Shown: one piece after another, positions 25,906-40,028 of the stretch
Numbering within the stretch: position 1 is the stretch's first letter
Layout: each line of letters opens with the position of its first letter
Origin: Pseudonocardia sp. SCN 73-27
Lineage (GTDB): Bacteria > Actinomycetota > Actinomycetes > Mycobacteriales > Pseudonocardiaceae
Reading direction: 5' to 3'
Assembly: GCA_001725415.1 (NCBI GenBank)
Contig: MEGH01000045.1
Span: forward strand, 24,976-85,280
DNA: 60,305 bases
Translations under genes and position numbers: made by a program
The notes under the pieces: model-generated
Seen by the model: only the letters and a program-made list of their open reading frames with translations
Told to the model about the DNA's origin: nothing
The model's database searches: none

Positions 25906-26403
25906 ATGACGGTCAGGGCGGAGAAGACCGGTTTCTGGCGGTCGCGCTACGAGATCAGCGTCGACGACCGGCCGGTCGCCACGTTCGACGGCACGACCTG
26001 GAAGGGCGGCGGCACCTTCACCGTTCGCGACCAGCAGACCTACCGGGTGGTCGCCCGCAAGTTCGGCAGCCGCTACGAGCTGTGCCGGATGCTCGACGCC
26101 GACGGCACGCTGTCGGAGCCGCTTGCCGTCGCCGAGCGCGTCGGGCGCAAGGAGTGGTCGATCACCGAGGCCGACGGCACCGACTATCGCTTCCGCCGAC
26201 GCTCCTTCTGGGGAAGCGAGCAGGACCTGCTCGGCCCCGACGGCACCAGCGCCGGCGAGGTCAGGCGGCTCAGCGCGTGGCGCGGCGGGGCGCTCGCCGA
26301 GCTGCCCCGCATGCACGAGGCGCTGCAGGTGTTCGTCGTCGCCGTCGTGATCTGCATGTGGGACTCGCAGACCGCGGCCGCGGCGAGCGGCGGCGGCGGG
26401 TGA
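25906..26403 (+). CDS. Protein of unknown function, beta-rich with a C-terminal hydrophobic segment
   Basis: 165 residues. The body alternates short beta strands (YEISVDDRPVATFDGTTWKGGGTFTV, TYRVVARKFGSRYEL, EWSITEADGTDYRFRRRSF), faintly resembling LURP-one/tubby-like folds, but I do not claim that family. It ends with a hydrophobic stretch (ALQVFVVAVVICMW) and a Gly/Ala tail, which suggests a tail-anchored or membrane-associated protein. The ATG lies 107 bp from the divergent dehydrogenase start. Function unknown. Confidence 0.7.
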   Translation: MTVRAEKTGFWRSRYEISVDDRPVATFDGTTWKGGGTFTVRDQQTYRVVARKFGSRYELCRMLDADGTLSEPLAVAERVGRKEWSITEADGTDYRFRRRSFWGSEQDLLGPDGTSAGEVRRLSAWRGGALAELPRMHEALQVFVVAVVICMWDSQTAAAASGGGG

Positions 26404-26408
26404 CTCGG

Positions 26409-26444
26409 GTGCCGGCCCGTCGCCAGGTGCCGGCCCGTCGTCAG
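26409..26444. repeat. 18-bp tandem duplication
   Basis: GTGCCGGCCCGTCGCCAG is followed by GTGCCGGCCCGTCGTCAG (17/18 identical), between convergent genes. The last bases overlap the stop of the CMD-family gene. Confidence 0.7.
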
Positions 26445-26983
26445 GTGGTGGCGCGGATCGCGCCGACCGCGGCGGCGTCGTCGGGGTCGATGCGCAGTGC
26501 CGTCATCATCCGGGCCAGGCCCAGGTAGTGCCCCGCGAGCACCATGACCTCGACGACCTGCCGGTCGTCGAGGTGCTCGGCCAGCGCGGCGTGCCGCTCG
26601 TCGGGCACCTCGCCGTCACGAACGACGTCGGCGACCACCGCGAGCGTCGCCCGCTGGACGTCGTCGAAGCAGGCGGCTGCGTCGTCGCCGCGGTCGAGCG
26701 CCGCGATCTGCTCGTCGGTCGCCCCGGCCGCCCGCGCGATCTCGACGTGCTGGTCCCACTCGTAGCGCGCCGCGAGCCGCCCGACCTGCATGATCACCAG
26801 CTCGCGCAGCAGCGGGTCGATCGCGAGGTCGTTGAGCAGCGCGCCGCCCAGGCGCAGCCACGGCCGCAGCAGCGTCGGCGCGTTGGCGACCATCGCGAAC
26901 ACGTGCAGATCGGGGAGCTTCGCCAGGACCGGTGCCGTCTCGGGCGGGGCGTCGGCGGCGGTCACGTACTGAACTCGGGCCAC
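26441..26983 (-). CDS. Carboxymuconolactone decarboxylase (CMD/AhpD-like) family protein
   Basis: 180 residues from GTG 26983 (VARVQYVTAADAPPETAP). The helical core includes LRELVIMQVGRLAARYEWDQHVEIARAAGATDEQIAAL, typical of CMD-like proteins where an E/H pair does proton transfer. The AhpD redox motif CxxC is missing, so peroxidase activity is unlikely. It stands alone. Members of this subgroup are of unknown function and are often found near catabolic genes. Confidence 0.85.
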   Translation of the reverse strand: MARVQYVTAADAPPETAPVLAKLPDLHVFAMVANAPTLLRPWLRLGGALLNDLAIDPLLRELVIMQVGRLAARYEWDQHVEIARAAGATDEQIAALDRGDDAAACFDDVQRATLAVVADVVRDGEVPDERHAALAEHLDDRQVVEVMVLAGHYLGLARMMTALRIDPDDAAAVGAIRATT

Positions 26984-27260
26984 GTCCGGAGCGTAGGGCG
27001 CGCCGTCGTCCCCCACACGGACGGTTGCGAGAGCCGGGTCACATCGGATTGGGTCGGCGACGCCCCCGAACGGGGATACCCGTCGGTAGCGACGTGAGGT
27101 GGGTGGGCCGGGGTGCCGTACCGCGACGATCCATAGCAGAGTCACGGTCGACGACGACCGACGACGACGTCCGAACGACGACGTCCGGACGGTGTCGGGG
27201 GTAGCCGGTCGCGCCGACCGCGACGACCACCACGAGGACGAGCCCGAGGATGATCGCTGC

Positions 27261-32888
<5,628 letters not shown>

Positions 32889-32892
32889 GCCT

Positions 32893-32932
32893 GTGAGTGG
32901 CAATAGTCGCCGCAGCGACTATTGCCACTCAC
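32893..32932. repeat. Family A palindrome, 18-bp perfect arms
   Basis: GTGAGTGGCAATAGTCGC, a CGCA centre, and the exact reverse complement. It begins 4 nt after the stop of the single-chain carboxylase and lies between convergent genes, a position suited to a bidirectional terminator. Confidence 0.9.
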
Positions 32933-32971
32933 GAGCGGGGGACGGGTGGCCCCTGCGTGCCCGGCCCCGGG

Positions 32972-34180
32972 TCAGCCGCAGAGGCCCTTGTTCGTCAGGA
33001 TTCTCGCGACGGCGGCGTCGTTGTCGGCGGCGCTGATCGTGCCGTCGGCCAGCGCCTTCTCCAGCGCGTCCAGCACCGGGCCCGGCGAGGTGATGTCCGA
33101 CGACAGGGCCATGTCCGCGCCCGCCGCCAGCGCCCTGACCGTGGCCTGCGGGACCGTGAACTGCGCGGAGATCGCCTTCATGGCGCCGAGGTCGTCGGTG
33201 ACGACCATCCCGTCGAACCCGTACTGGTCGCGCAGCAGCTGGTAGACGGCCGGGGTCAGCGACGAGGGCAGGTCGGTGGTCAGGCCGGGGACGTCGAGAT
33301 GGCCGACCATCACCGCGATCTTCGTGCCGTACAACGGCTTCCCGGGCCCGACGAGGTCTCGGTACGGGAGCAGGTCAGCTCTGCGGAGCTGGTCGAGCGG
33401 CGGGACGCTGACGCGGCCCTTGTGCGAGTCGCCCGTCGAGTGACCGTGCCCCGGGAAGTGCTTGAGGGTGCCGACGATCCCGCCGTCCTCCAGGCCCTGC
33501 GCGAACGCCTGCGCGTACTTCGTGACGACGGCGGGGTCGTTCGAGAAGGACCGGTCGCCGATCACGGCGTCGGCGGGCTGGTCGCTGACGTCGGCGTCCG
33601 GGGCGAAGTCGATGGTGACGCCGCGGGCCTTGAGCTGTTCGGCGCGCTTCTTCGCGATCGCCCGCACCTGCTCGGGCGTCTTGGTCCCGGCCATGGTGCG
33701 GGCACTGGGGAGGGAACCGTCGAGGGCGTCGATGCGCTGGACGCGACCACCCTCGTCGTCGACCGCGACGGCCACCGGCACCGGTGACGCCTTCTGCACG
33801 GCGGCGAGCGCGTCGTTCTGCAGCAGGGCGGTGGCGTTGCCGCCCACGAAGATGCCGCCGACGTGCGAGGACCGCACCGTGGCGACCACCGACGCCGGGC
33901 CGGCGGGATCGACGCCGATCATGACGCGCTGGGCGAGCCGGTCACGCGTGGACATGGCGGCGACCATCGGGGCGCAGGTGTCGACGGCCGGGCCCTCGGC
34001 CGACGGCGCGGCGCCGGCGGACGGCGACGGGGTCGTCGACTCGACCTGCGACGTCAGGCTCGGCCCGCCACCCGCGCCGGTGGCGGCCACCCCCACCCCC
34101 GCGAGCACCGAGCCCGCGATCAACCCGACGAGAACCGGGACGACGGTGCGCAGGCTGCGGGGCTTTCGGCGCGAGGACAT
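32972..34180 (-). CDS. Glycoside hydrolase family 3 (NagZ-type beta-N-acetylglucosaminidase-like), exported
   Basis: 402 residues. The N-terminus has a basic start, a membrane helix (VVPVLVGLIAGSVLAGVGVAAT) and a Ser/Pro/Ala linker, so the enzyme is secreted or anchored outside. The catalytic domain has IFVGGN, VDDEGGRVQRI, KHFPGHGHSTGDSHKG (the H/D pair specific to NagZ-like enzymes) and GFDGMVVTDDLGAMKA, whose first Asp is the expected nucleophile. It should trim N-acetylglucosamine from cell-wall fragments. A 15-bp tandem repeat lies in its upstream region. Confidence 0.9.
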   Translation of the reverse strand: MSSRRKPRSLRTVVPVLVGLIAGSVLAGVGVAATGAGGGPSLTSQVESTTPSPSAGAAPSAEGPAVDTCAPMVAAMSTRDRLAQRVMIGVDPAGPASVVATVRSSHVGGIFVGGNATALLQNDALAAVQKASPVPVAVAVDDEGGRVQRIDALDGSLPSARTMAGTKTPEQVRAIAKKRAEQLKARGVTIDFAPDADVSDQPADAVIGDRSFSNDPAVVTKYAQAFAQGLEDGGIVGTLKHFPGHGHSTGDSHKGRVSVPPLDQLRRADLLPYRDLVGPGKPLYGTKIAVMVGHLDVPGLTTDLPSSLTPAVYQLLRDQYGFDGMVVTDDLGAMKAISAQFTVPQATVRALAAGADMALSSDITSPGPVLDALEKALADGTISAADNDAAVARILTNKGLCG

Positions 34181-34230
34181 CGCCCTCGATCGTCCCAGGC
34201 GCGGCCGCGGACGACGATCCGACCCACCGT

Positions 34231-34333
34231 CACGACGGTGCAGTCACGACGGTGCAGTCACGACGGTGCAGATCACGACGGTGCAGATCACGACGGTGCA
34301 GATCACGACGGTGCAGATCACGACGGTGCAGAT
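34231..34333. repeat. Tandem repeat: seven copies of a 14/15-bp unit
   Basis: Two 14-bp units CACGACGGTGCAGT (34231, 34245) are followed by five 15-bp units CACGACGGTGCAGAT (34259-34333). The 15-bp copies are read in frame on the minus strand as Val-Ile-Cys-Thr-Val repeats at the end of the GST gene; the 14-bp units shift the frame and create the stop codon. No spacers occur between copies, so it is not a CRISPR. Confidence 0.92.
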
Positions 34334-35317
34334 CACCAGGGGCGGTACCCGCTCACCCTCGCGGACCGGGCCGGGCGGGGTGCCGTCGCCGAACGGGCGG
34401 CCACCGAGCTGCGCGCGGTCGTGCGGGTCGAGCCAGTTGCGCAGGTCCGGGCCCAGCGGCACGACCCCCGACGGGTTCACCTGGTGGTGCACGCCGTAGT
34501 AGTGCTGCTTGATCTGCGCGAAGTCGATGGTGTCACCGAAGCCGGGCGTCTGGAACAGGTCGCGGGCGTACGCCCACAGCACCGGCATCTCCGACAGCTT
34601 CTGCCGGTTGCACTTGAAGTGCCCGTGGTAGACGGCGTCGAACCGGACGAGGGTCACCCACAGCCGGACGTCGGCCTCGGTGATCGTGTCGCCGACGAGG
34701 TAGCGCTGCGACGCGAGCCGGTCGGCGAGGACGTCGAGACGGCTGAAGAGCGCGCTGTAGGCCTCGTCGTAGGCCTCCTGGGTGGTGGCGAACCCGCACC
34801 GGTAGACGCCGTTGTTGACGTCGCGGTACACGCCCTCGTCGACCTCGTCGATCTCGGCGCGCAGCGGCTCCGGGTAGAGGTCGGGGGCGCCGTCGCGGTG
34901 GAAGGCCGTCCACTGGGTGGAGAAGTCGAGCGTCATGTTGGCGAAGTCGTTGCTGACGACCTTCCCGCTCTCGATCTCCACCATCGCGGGCACGGTGATC
35001 CCGGCGGAGTAGTCGGGGTCGGCGGCGCGATAGGCCTGGCCGAGGTACTCGATGCCCAGCACCGGGTCCTTGTTCTCCGGGTCGTTGTGGAAGCGCCAGC
35101 TGCGCTCGTCGTGCAGCGGACCCGCGATCCCCATCGAGAACGCGTCCTCCAGCCCGAGCAGCCGCCGCACGATCACGGTGCGGTTCGCCCATGGACACGC
35201 CCGGGCGACGACGAGCCGGTAGCGGCCCGCCTCCACGGGCCACGGTGACGACCCGTCGGCCGTGATGCGTTCCTGCACTCCGAGCGGGGCGCGGACGAAC
35301 GTGCCGGTGTCAGCCAT
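34244..35317 (-). CDS. Glutathione S-transferase, glutathionyl-hydroquinone reductase (Xi) type, with repeat-encoded tail
   Basis: 357 residues. VARACPWANRTVIVRRLLGLEDAFSMGIAGPLHDERSW is the thioredoxin-like domain with the catalytic Cys41 in the CPWA motif of Xi-class (YqjG/ECM4) enzymes. The helical domain includes DVNNGVYRCGFATTQEAYD and ITEADVRLWVTLVRFDAVYHGHFKCN, also characteristic. These enzymes remove glutathione (or in actinobacteria perhaps mycothiol) from hydroquinone adducts. The normal end is near VREGERVPP; after it five VICTV units and TAPS follow, encoded by the tandem repeat, adding a hydrophobic Cys-rich tail. The ATG lies 55 bp from the divergent CoA-hydrolase gene. Confidence 0.9.
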   Translation of the reverse strand: MADTGTFVRAPLGVQERITADGSSPWPVEAGRYRLVVARACPWANRTVIVRRLLGLEDAFSMGIAGPLHDERSWRFHNDPENKDPVLGIEYLGQAYRAADPDYSAGITVPAMVEIESGKVVSNDFANMTLDFSTQWTAFHRDGAPDLYPEPLRAEIDEVDEGVYRDVNNGVYRCGFATTQEAYDEAYSALFSRLDVLADRLASQRYLVGDTITEADVRLWVTLVRFDAVYHGHFKCNRQKLSEMPVLWAYARDLFQTPGFGDTIDFAQIKQHYYGVHHQVNPSGVVPLGPDLRNWLDPHDRAQLGGRPFGDGTPPGPVREGERVPPLVICTVVICTVVICTVVICTVVICTVVTAPS

Positions 35318-35371
35318 GGCCCCGAATCTAGGCCGGAGACCCGACGGTCGCCCGCCCTGTGATCGAATCGG

Positions 35372-36544
35372 GTGGTGGCCGACGCCCTCACCGACCTCGT
35401 CCGTCCGGGCATGCGCGTCGCGCTCGCCGACGGCACGAGCTCCCCGCACCCGCTGCACGCACCGCTCTCGGCCGCGGCGGCCGCCGCCGGCGACGTCCGG
35501 CTCGTCGTGGGCTGGCACCCCGCCCCCGCCCCGGATCTCGACGTCACCGCGTTCGCCGACGTCGTCTGCATCGCCGGTGGGCCCGCGCTGCGGGAGCACA
35601 TCGACGCCGGGAGGGTCCGGTTCACGCCGTCGCGGCTGTCGGCGGTGCCGTCGCTGCTGGCCGGGCCGCTGCGGCCCGACCTCGTCGTCGCGACGCTCGT
35701 CCGCGACCCCGACGGCTACCGCATGGGCGGCGACGCCGGCTGGGCCCGGCGGCTGATCGAGGCCGGCATCCCCGTCGCCGCGCTGGTGTCGCACACTGCC
35801 CCGCACGCCGACGCCGGTCCGCCGCTCCCCGACGCCGCGATCACCGTCGTCGCCGAGTCCGACGCCGGGCCCGTCGAGATCCCCACCCCCGATCCCACCG
35901 GTGACGACGTCGCGATCGCCGCCCACGTCGCCGGGCTCGTGCCCGAGGGGGCGCGCGTGCAGGTCGGACCCGGGCGGCTCGCCGCGGCGATGGTGTCGGC
36001 GTTGCGGGTGCCCGTCCGCGTCGACTCCGGGCTGCTGCCCGAACCCGTCGTCGACCTCGACGCCGCGGGGCTCCTCCTCGACGACCCGGTGTGCGCCTAC
36101 CTGATCGGCACGCGGCGCCTGCACGCGTGGGCCGACGGCCGCCGGCTCCTGCACCCCGTGGAGGTCACCCACGACGTCGGCCGGCTCTCCTCGGCCGACC
36201 TGCCTCCGCTCGTCGCGCTCAACGCCGCGCTGGAGATCGACGTCGACGGACAGGTCAACGTCGAGGGCATCGGCTCGCGCACGACCGGGCTGATCGGCGG
36301 GCATCCCGACTTCGCCGCCGCCGGGGCACGCTGCATCGGTGGGCTGTCGGTGATCGCGCTGCCGAGCCGCCACCGCGGCCGTCCGACGCTGGTGTCGCGG
36401 CTGTCCCGCCCCGTCACGACGGCGTCGCACGACGTGGAGATCGTGGTGACCGAGCGCGGCGTCGCCGACCTGCGCGGCCTCGACCGCCCCGCCCGCCGCG
36501 CCGCCCTCCTCGACCTCTGGGGCGTCGCCTCCGACGACCTGTGA
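35372..36544 (+). CDS. Acetyl-CoA hydrolase/CoA-transferase C-terminal-domain protein
   Basis: 390 residues. The C-terminal part matches the family: LNAALEIDVDGQVNVEGIGSRTTGLIGGHPDFAAAGARCIGG and VVTERGVADLRGLDRPARRAALLDL. The N-terminal half is shorter and less conserved than in true acetyl-CoA hydrolases/4-hydroxybutyrate CoA-transferases, and I do not see the catalytic Glu in its usual context, so the reaction is uncertain. GTG 35372 is the first of two consecutive GTG codons. The stop codon is part of the family A palindrome at 36541. Confidence 0.82.
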   Translation: MVADALTDLVRPGMRVALADGTSSPHPLHAPLSAAAAAAGDVRLVVGWHPAPAPDLDVTAFADVVCIAGGPALREHIDAGRVRFTPSRLSAVPSLLAGPLRPDLVVATLVRDPDGYRMGGDAGWARRLIEAGIPVAALVSHTAPHADAGPPLPDAAITVVAESDAGPVEIPTPDPTGDDVAIAAHVAGLVPEGARVQVGPGRLAAAMVSALRVPVRVDSGLLPEPVVDLDAAGLLLDDPVCAYLIGTRRLHAWADGRRLLHPVEVTHDVGRLSSADLPPLVALNAALEIDVDGQVNVEGIGSRTTGLIGGHPDFAAAGARCIGGLSVIALPSRHRGRPTLVSRLSRPVTTASHDVEIVVTERGVADLRGLDRPARRAALLDLWGVASDDL

Positions 36545-36580
36545 GCGGTAATGGTCGCTATGGCGACCATTACCGCTCAC
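36541..36580. repeat. Family A palindrome, 18-bp perfect arms
   Basis: GTGAGCGGTAATGGTCGC, TATG centre, and the exact reverse complement. It contains the TGA stop codon (36542-36544) of the CoA-hydrolase-like gene. Confidence 0.9.
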
Positions 36581-36904
36581 GAGCGCGGAACGCGTGCCCT
36601 TTCCCCGTGTCGCGCCGCCGGGTCAGGCCGCGACGGGGACAGCCACGTTGGTCAGGCGCTCGGCCTCGGCCCAGGCCGCCTACGGCTCCGCCCCCGCCCT
36701 TGCGGCCCGTGCCCTCCCCCTGGGCGACACGCTGCAGACGCTGTTCGCGGCGCTCGTCGCCGGGCTGCCGGCGCGCCGAGAACGCGGCCTGTCGGCGACG
36801 GTTCCGAGTGCCTGGACCGCCCAGGGGTCGTGAGCGGCCGCCGGTGGTCGGGTCGATGATCGTCGACGCAGAAGAACGGTCACGCAGCAACGACGCTGAC
36901 GACG
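36581..36904. other. Gap without a recognisable gene
   Basis: About 320 bp between the palindrome and the GtrA gene. Short open frames exist on both strands, but none has a family motif or a ribosome site. A minus-strand fragment ending WAEAERLTNVAVPVAA (stop near 36623) could be the 3' remnant of a lost gene; this is weak. Confidence 0.5.
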
Positions 36905-37420
36905 TCAGGCCTGTGCCGGCCCCTCCGAACGGACGGGGGCGAACACCCAGTACCGCATCGCGACGAACCGCATGAGCCCACCGAGGACGCTCGCGGCGGC
37001 GACGGCCAGGGCCTCCTCCCATTCCGTCGCGCCGGGGACCAGCCACTCGAGCAGGAGGAGCACGCCGGAGGAGTAGAAGGCGTAGAAGACGACGGTGACG
37101 ACGTCCTGCACCGAGGCCCGGAAGCGATGCGCGGCAGCGCCGTCGAAGGTGAAGCGGCGGTTGAGCTCCGTCGTGATCCCGGTGCTCAGCAGCAGGGCGA
37201 CGACGTTGGCCGGGACAGGCGACATCCACGTCCGCATCGCCACGTAGATCAGGGCGCTGAGGGCCGTGCCTGCGCCGCCGACGACCGCGAACCGGGCCAG
37301 CTGCACGACCGTCGGATACCGCAGCCGCAGCCACTCGAGCCGACGGGCGAGGACGGGTCCGGGTGTCGGCAGGTGCAGACGCAGCCCGCGTCCGCCCTGT
37401 TCGATGACACCGTTCGCCAT
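36905..37420 (-). CDS. GtrA family membrane protein
   Basis: 171 residues with four membrane helices: QLARFAVVGGAGTALSALIYVAM, a second helix after MSPVPANVVALLLSTGITTELNRRFTF, then two more (VVTVVFYAFYSSGVLLLLEWL and ALAVAAASVLGGLMRFVAMRYWVF). The FxxVGxxxT start, the NRRFTF motif and the RYWVF end are hallmarks of GtrA, thought to help flip polyprenyl-linked sugars for cell-surface polysaccharide. No glycosyltransferase gene is adjacent. It is monocistronic. Confidence 0.88.
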   Translation of the reverse strand: MANGVIEQGGRGLRLHLPTPGPVLARRLEWLRLRYPTVVQLARFAVVGGAGTALSALIYVAMRTWMSPVPANVVALLLSTGITTELNRRFTFDGAAAHRFRASVQDVVTVVFYAFYSSGVLLLLEWLVPGATEWEEALAVAAASVLGGLMRFVAMRYWVFAPVRSEGPAQA

Positions 37421-37540
37421 GTCGCCCTCCTACCGGTTTCAACCGTCTACGACAGTTTTCCCATCCCGGCGTGGGCCCATGCTCGGTATGACCTGTGGAT
37501 CACCTGTGAGACGTGTCGTACTCCACCCGGTCGGGGTGGC

Positions 37541-38083
37541 TCAGACCGTGAAGAACACCGTCTCGCCGTCGCCCTGCAACCTGATGTCGAAGCGCAGGTC
37601 ACCGCGGCCGGTGGCGACGGCGACGAGGGTGGCGCGGCGGTCGGCGGGGACGGAGGCGAGCACGGGGTCGGCGGCGTTGGCGTCGGCCTCGTCGGGGAAG
37701 TAGACCCGGGTGACGACGCGGTCGAGCAGCCCGCGGGCGAACACGCTGACGTCGACGTGCGGAGCCTGGCCGTCGACGGGACCGGGCTTGAGGGTGCGGA
37801 TCTCCCAGTGGCCGTCGCCGTCGGTGGGGCAGCGGCCGAACCCGCGGAAGGACGTGCGGGTCGAAGAGTCCGGGTGGTCGAACCCCCCGGAGGGGTCGGC
37901 CTGCCAGGTCTCGACGACGGCGTCGAACACCGGCTCCCCGGCGCCGTCGAAGACGATGCCGCCGATGCGGACGGCGTCGGGGGTGTCGTCGCCGACGACG
38001 TCGGCGCCGTCGGGCCAGGGCAGCCCGAGGGACAGGAACGGTCCGACGGTCTGGGAAGGGGTGAGGCCGAGCCGGTCAGTCAT
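37541..38083 (-). CDS. pcaG: Protocatechuate 3,4-dioxygenase alpha subunit
   Basis: 180 residues, the normal PcaG length. LTPSQTVGPFLSLGLPWP, IGGIVFDGAGEPVFDAVVETWQADPSGGFDHPD, FRGFGRCPTDGDGHWEIRTLKPG and HVDVSVFARGLLDRVVTRVYFPDE follow the family closely. PcaG pairs with PcaH to form the iron(III) enzyme that opens protocatechuate between the two hydroxyls to 3-carboxymuconate; the iron ligands are on PcaH. The start overlaps the pcaH stop by 8 nt. It is the last gene of the pobA-pcaH-pcaG operon. Confidence 0.95.
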   Translation of the reverse strand: MTDRLGLTPSQTVGPFLSLGLPWPDGADVVGDDTPDAVRIGGIVFDGAGEPVFDAVVETWQADPSGGFDHPDSSTRTSFRGFGRCPTDGDGHWEIRTLKPGPVDGQAPHVDVSVFARGLLDRVVTRVYFPDEADANAADPVLASVPADRRATLVAVATGRGDLRFDIRLQGDGETVFFTV

Positions 38084-38783
38084 CGTGGGGCTCCTCGAAC
38101 GGGGTCTGCTCGCGACCGCGCAGCACGATGTCCCAGCGGAACGCGAGGGCCCATTCGGCGCGGGTGGCGTCGAGGTCGAACCGCGACACCATCCGCTGCC
38201 GGGCGGCCGCGTCGGGTACCGAGTTGAAGATCGGGTCCTGGCCGAAGAGCGGGTCGTCGGGGAAGTACATCTGCGTGACGAGCCGCTGGGTGAACGACGT
38301 CCCGAACAGCGAGAAGTGGATGTGCGCGGGGCGCCAGGCGTTGTGGTGGTTGCCCCATGGGTAGGCGCCGGGGCGGATCGTCGTGAAGGAGTACGTGCCG
38401 GTCGAGTCGGTCATGACGCGGCCGCCACCGGTGAAGTTGGGGTCGAGCGGAGCGGGCCAGTTGTCGCGGGCGTGGGCGTAGCGGCCGGCGGCGTTGGCCT
38501 GCCAGATCTCGACGAGCGTGTCCGGCACGGGACGGCCGTCCGAGTCGAGGACACGCCCGGACACGATGATCCGCTGCCCGATCGGCTCGCCGGCGTGCTG
38601 GGACGTGAGGTCGTGGTCGGTGGGACCGATCCGGTCGGCACCCAGGAGCGGGCCGGTGACCTCGGTGAGCCGGTGCGGCAGCACCACCGGTGGCTGCGAC
38701 GGCGCGCGCAGCGTGGTGCTGCGGTACCCGGCGAAGTCGAGCGGCGGGTGGGTGCCCTCGGGTGGGGGCGGGAAACGGGTCAC
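38076..38783 (-). CDS. pcaH: Protocatechuate 3,4-dioxygenase beta subunit
   Basis: 235 residues. The four iron ligands can be placed: Tyr in GRYAHARDN, Tyr in IRPGAYPWGNHHNAWR, and the two His in PAHIHFSLFG. It ends DIVLRGREQTPFEEPHDD. It forms the catalytic half of protocatechuate 3,4-dioxygenase with PcaG. GTG 38783 overlaps the pobA stop (GTGA), so pobA product and PcaHG are made together, coupling hydroxylation of 4-hydroxybenzoate to ring cleavage. The later beta-ketoadipate genes are not in the window. Confidence 0.95.
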   Translation of the reverse strand: MTRFPPPPEGTHPPLDFAGYRSTTLRAPSQPPVVLPHRLTEVTGPLLGADRIGPTDHDLTSQHAGEPIGQRIIVSGRVLDSDGRPVPDTLVEIWQANAAGRYAHARDNWPAPLDPNFTGGGRVMTDSTGTYSFTTIRPGAYPWGNHHNAWRPAHIHFSLFGTSFTQRLVTQMYFPDDPLFGQDPIFNSVPDAAARQRMVSRFDLDATRAEWALAFRWDIVLRGREQTPFEEPHDD

Positions 38784-39961
38784 GCGAGACCTCCGTGCGG
38801 CAGTCCGGTGTAGTTCTCGGCGAGGCTGGTCGCCGCGGCCCGCGACGACACCGTGTAGCGCAGCTGCGAGAGCTGCAGGGCGCGGCCGAACGCGTCGCCG
38901 TGCTCGGAGTCGGGCCCGTAGCGGTGCAGCATCGACGTCATGAACGACGAGAAGTGCTCGGCCCGCCAGACGCGGCGCAGGCACGTCGCGGAGTAGGCGT
39001 CGGCACCTGTCGACGACCCGCGCCGCAACAGGTCCTCGAGCGCGTCCGCGAGGACGGCGACGTCGGCGATCGCGAGGTTCATGCCCTTGGCGCCGGTGGG
39101 CGGGACGATGTGCGCGGCGTCGCCGGCGAGGAAGAGTCGGCCGTGTCGCATGGGTTCGGCGACCATGCTGCGCATCCCGGTGACCGACGGCCGCTCCAGC
39201 AGCGGGCCCTCGTTGATCGGGATCCCGGCCAGCCGGGCGCCCAGCTCGTCCCAGATCCGGGCGTCGGACCAGCGGGTGGCGTCCTCGTCGGCGGGCACCT
39301 GCAGGTAGAGGCGGGTGATCTCGGGGCTGCGCATGGAGTAGAGCGCGAACCCGCGGTCGGAGTTCGCGTAGACGAGCTCGTCGCGGGTCGGGGCGGCCTT
39401 GGCGAGGATGCCGAGCCAACCGAACGGATACGTGCGCTCGACGACGGTCGGCGCGAACGCGCGGCGGCTCGCGCCGTGGTAGCCGTCACAGCCGGCGACG
39501 ACGTCGCACTCGATCTCGCGGACGATGCCGGCGGTGTCGGTGAACGTGATCGACGGCCGGTCGGTGGTGAGGCCGTGCAGGGCGACGTCGGCGGCCTCGA
39601 ACTCGATGGTGCCGCCGTCGCGCAGCCGGGCGGCGATCAGGTCCTTGACCACCTCCTGCTGCCCGTAGACGACGATCCCGCGCCCGACGAGGTCGGCGAA
39701 GTCGATGTGGTGCAGCGTGTCGTCGAACAGCAGGGAGATGCCGTCGTGCGGCATGCCCCGGGCGTCCATCCGGTCGCCGACCTCTTCGGCGCGCAGCAGC
39801 TCGGCCGTCGGATGTTCGAGGACGCCGGCGCGCACCCGCTGCTCGACGTACTCACGGCTGCGGGCCTCGATCACGACGGAGTCGACACCCCGGCGGGCGA
39901 GCATGTGCGACAGCAGTAGCCCGGCAGGCCCGGCGCCGACGATCCCGACCTGCGTCCGCAT
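38780..39961 (-). CDS. pobA: 4-hydroxybenzoate 3-monooxygenase
   Basis: 393 residues, matching the usual 390-395 of PobA. FAD motifs: VGIVGAGPAGLLLSHMLARRGVDSVVIEARS, the R-x-A-G-V-L-E-H stretch, CDVVAGCDGYHGASR (DG motif) and LFLAGDAAHIVPPTGAKGMNLAIADV. It turns 4-hydroxybenzoate, NAD(P)H and O2 into protocatechuate, the substrate of PcaHG encoded next. ATG 39961 has GAGG upstream. Transcription starts in the 67-bp region shared with the divergent IclR regulator, which holds a small palindromic operator. Confidence 0.95.
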   Translation of the reverse strand: MRTQVGIVGAGPAGLLLSHMLARRGVDSVVIEARSREYVEQRVRAGVLEHPTAELLRAEEVGDRMDARGMPHDGISLLFDDTLHHIDFADLVGRGIVVYGQQEVVKDLIAARLRDGGTIEFEAADVALHGLTTDRPSITFTDTAGIVREIECDVVAGCDGYHGASRRAFAPTVVERTYPFGWLGILAKAAPTRDELVYANSDRGFALYSMRSPEITRLYLQVPADEDATRWSDARIWDELGARLAGIPINEGPLLERPSVTGMRSMVAEPMRHGRLFLAGDAAHIVPPTGAKGMNLAIADVAVLADALEDLLRRGSSTGADAYSATCLRRVWRAEHFSSFMTSMLHRYGPDSEHGDAFGRALQLSQLRYTVSSRAAATSLAENYTGLPHGGLA

Positions 39962-40002
39962 CCGCACGAGCCTCCCGTCCGTCCGCCCCCGGCTCGACCA
40001 TG

Positions 40003-40019
40003 CTTCCACTGAACGGAAG
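40003..40019. promoter_or_regulatory. Probable IclR-type operator between pobA and its regulator
   Basis: CTTCCACTGAACGGAAG has 5-bp inverted ends (CTTCC/GGAAG) in the 67-bp divergent promoter region. Its size and TTCC-N-GGAA form suit IclR-family (PobR/PcaR) sites. Binding is inferred. Confidence 0.6.
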
Positions 40020-40028
40020 GATGGGCGG

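Noticed and set aside
27099-27260. N-terminal extension of the single-chain carboxylase
   Set aside because: The extra 54 residues are Arg/Asp-rich from a GACGAC-type repeat region. The biotin carboxylase N-terminus starts right after ATG 27261.
34231-34333. CRISPR array
   Set aside because: The units are direct tandem copies of 14-15 bp with no spacers and no cas genes near.
34244-36580. A 778-codon minus-strand frame as one gene
   Set aside because: Only the part from 35317 down is protein-like (GST). The upstream part is the antisense of the CoA-hydrolase-like gene.
36594-36833. Small plus-strand gene of 79 codons
   Set aside because: No motif, no ribosome site, and composition like random GC-rich DNA.
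36680-36883. Small minus-strand gene of 67 codons
   Set aside because: Same reasons; Arg/Ala/Ser-rich without hydrophobic core.
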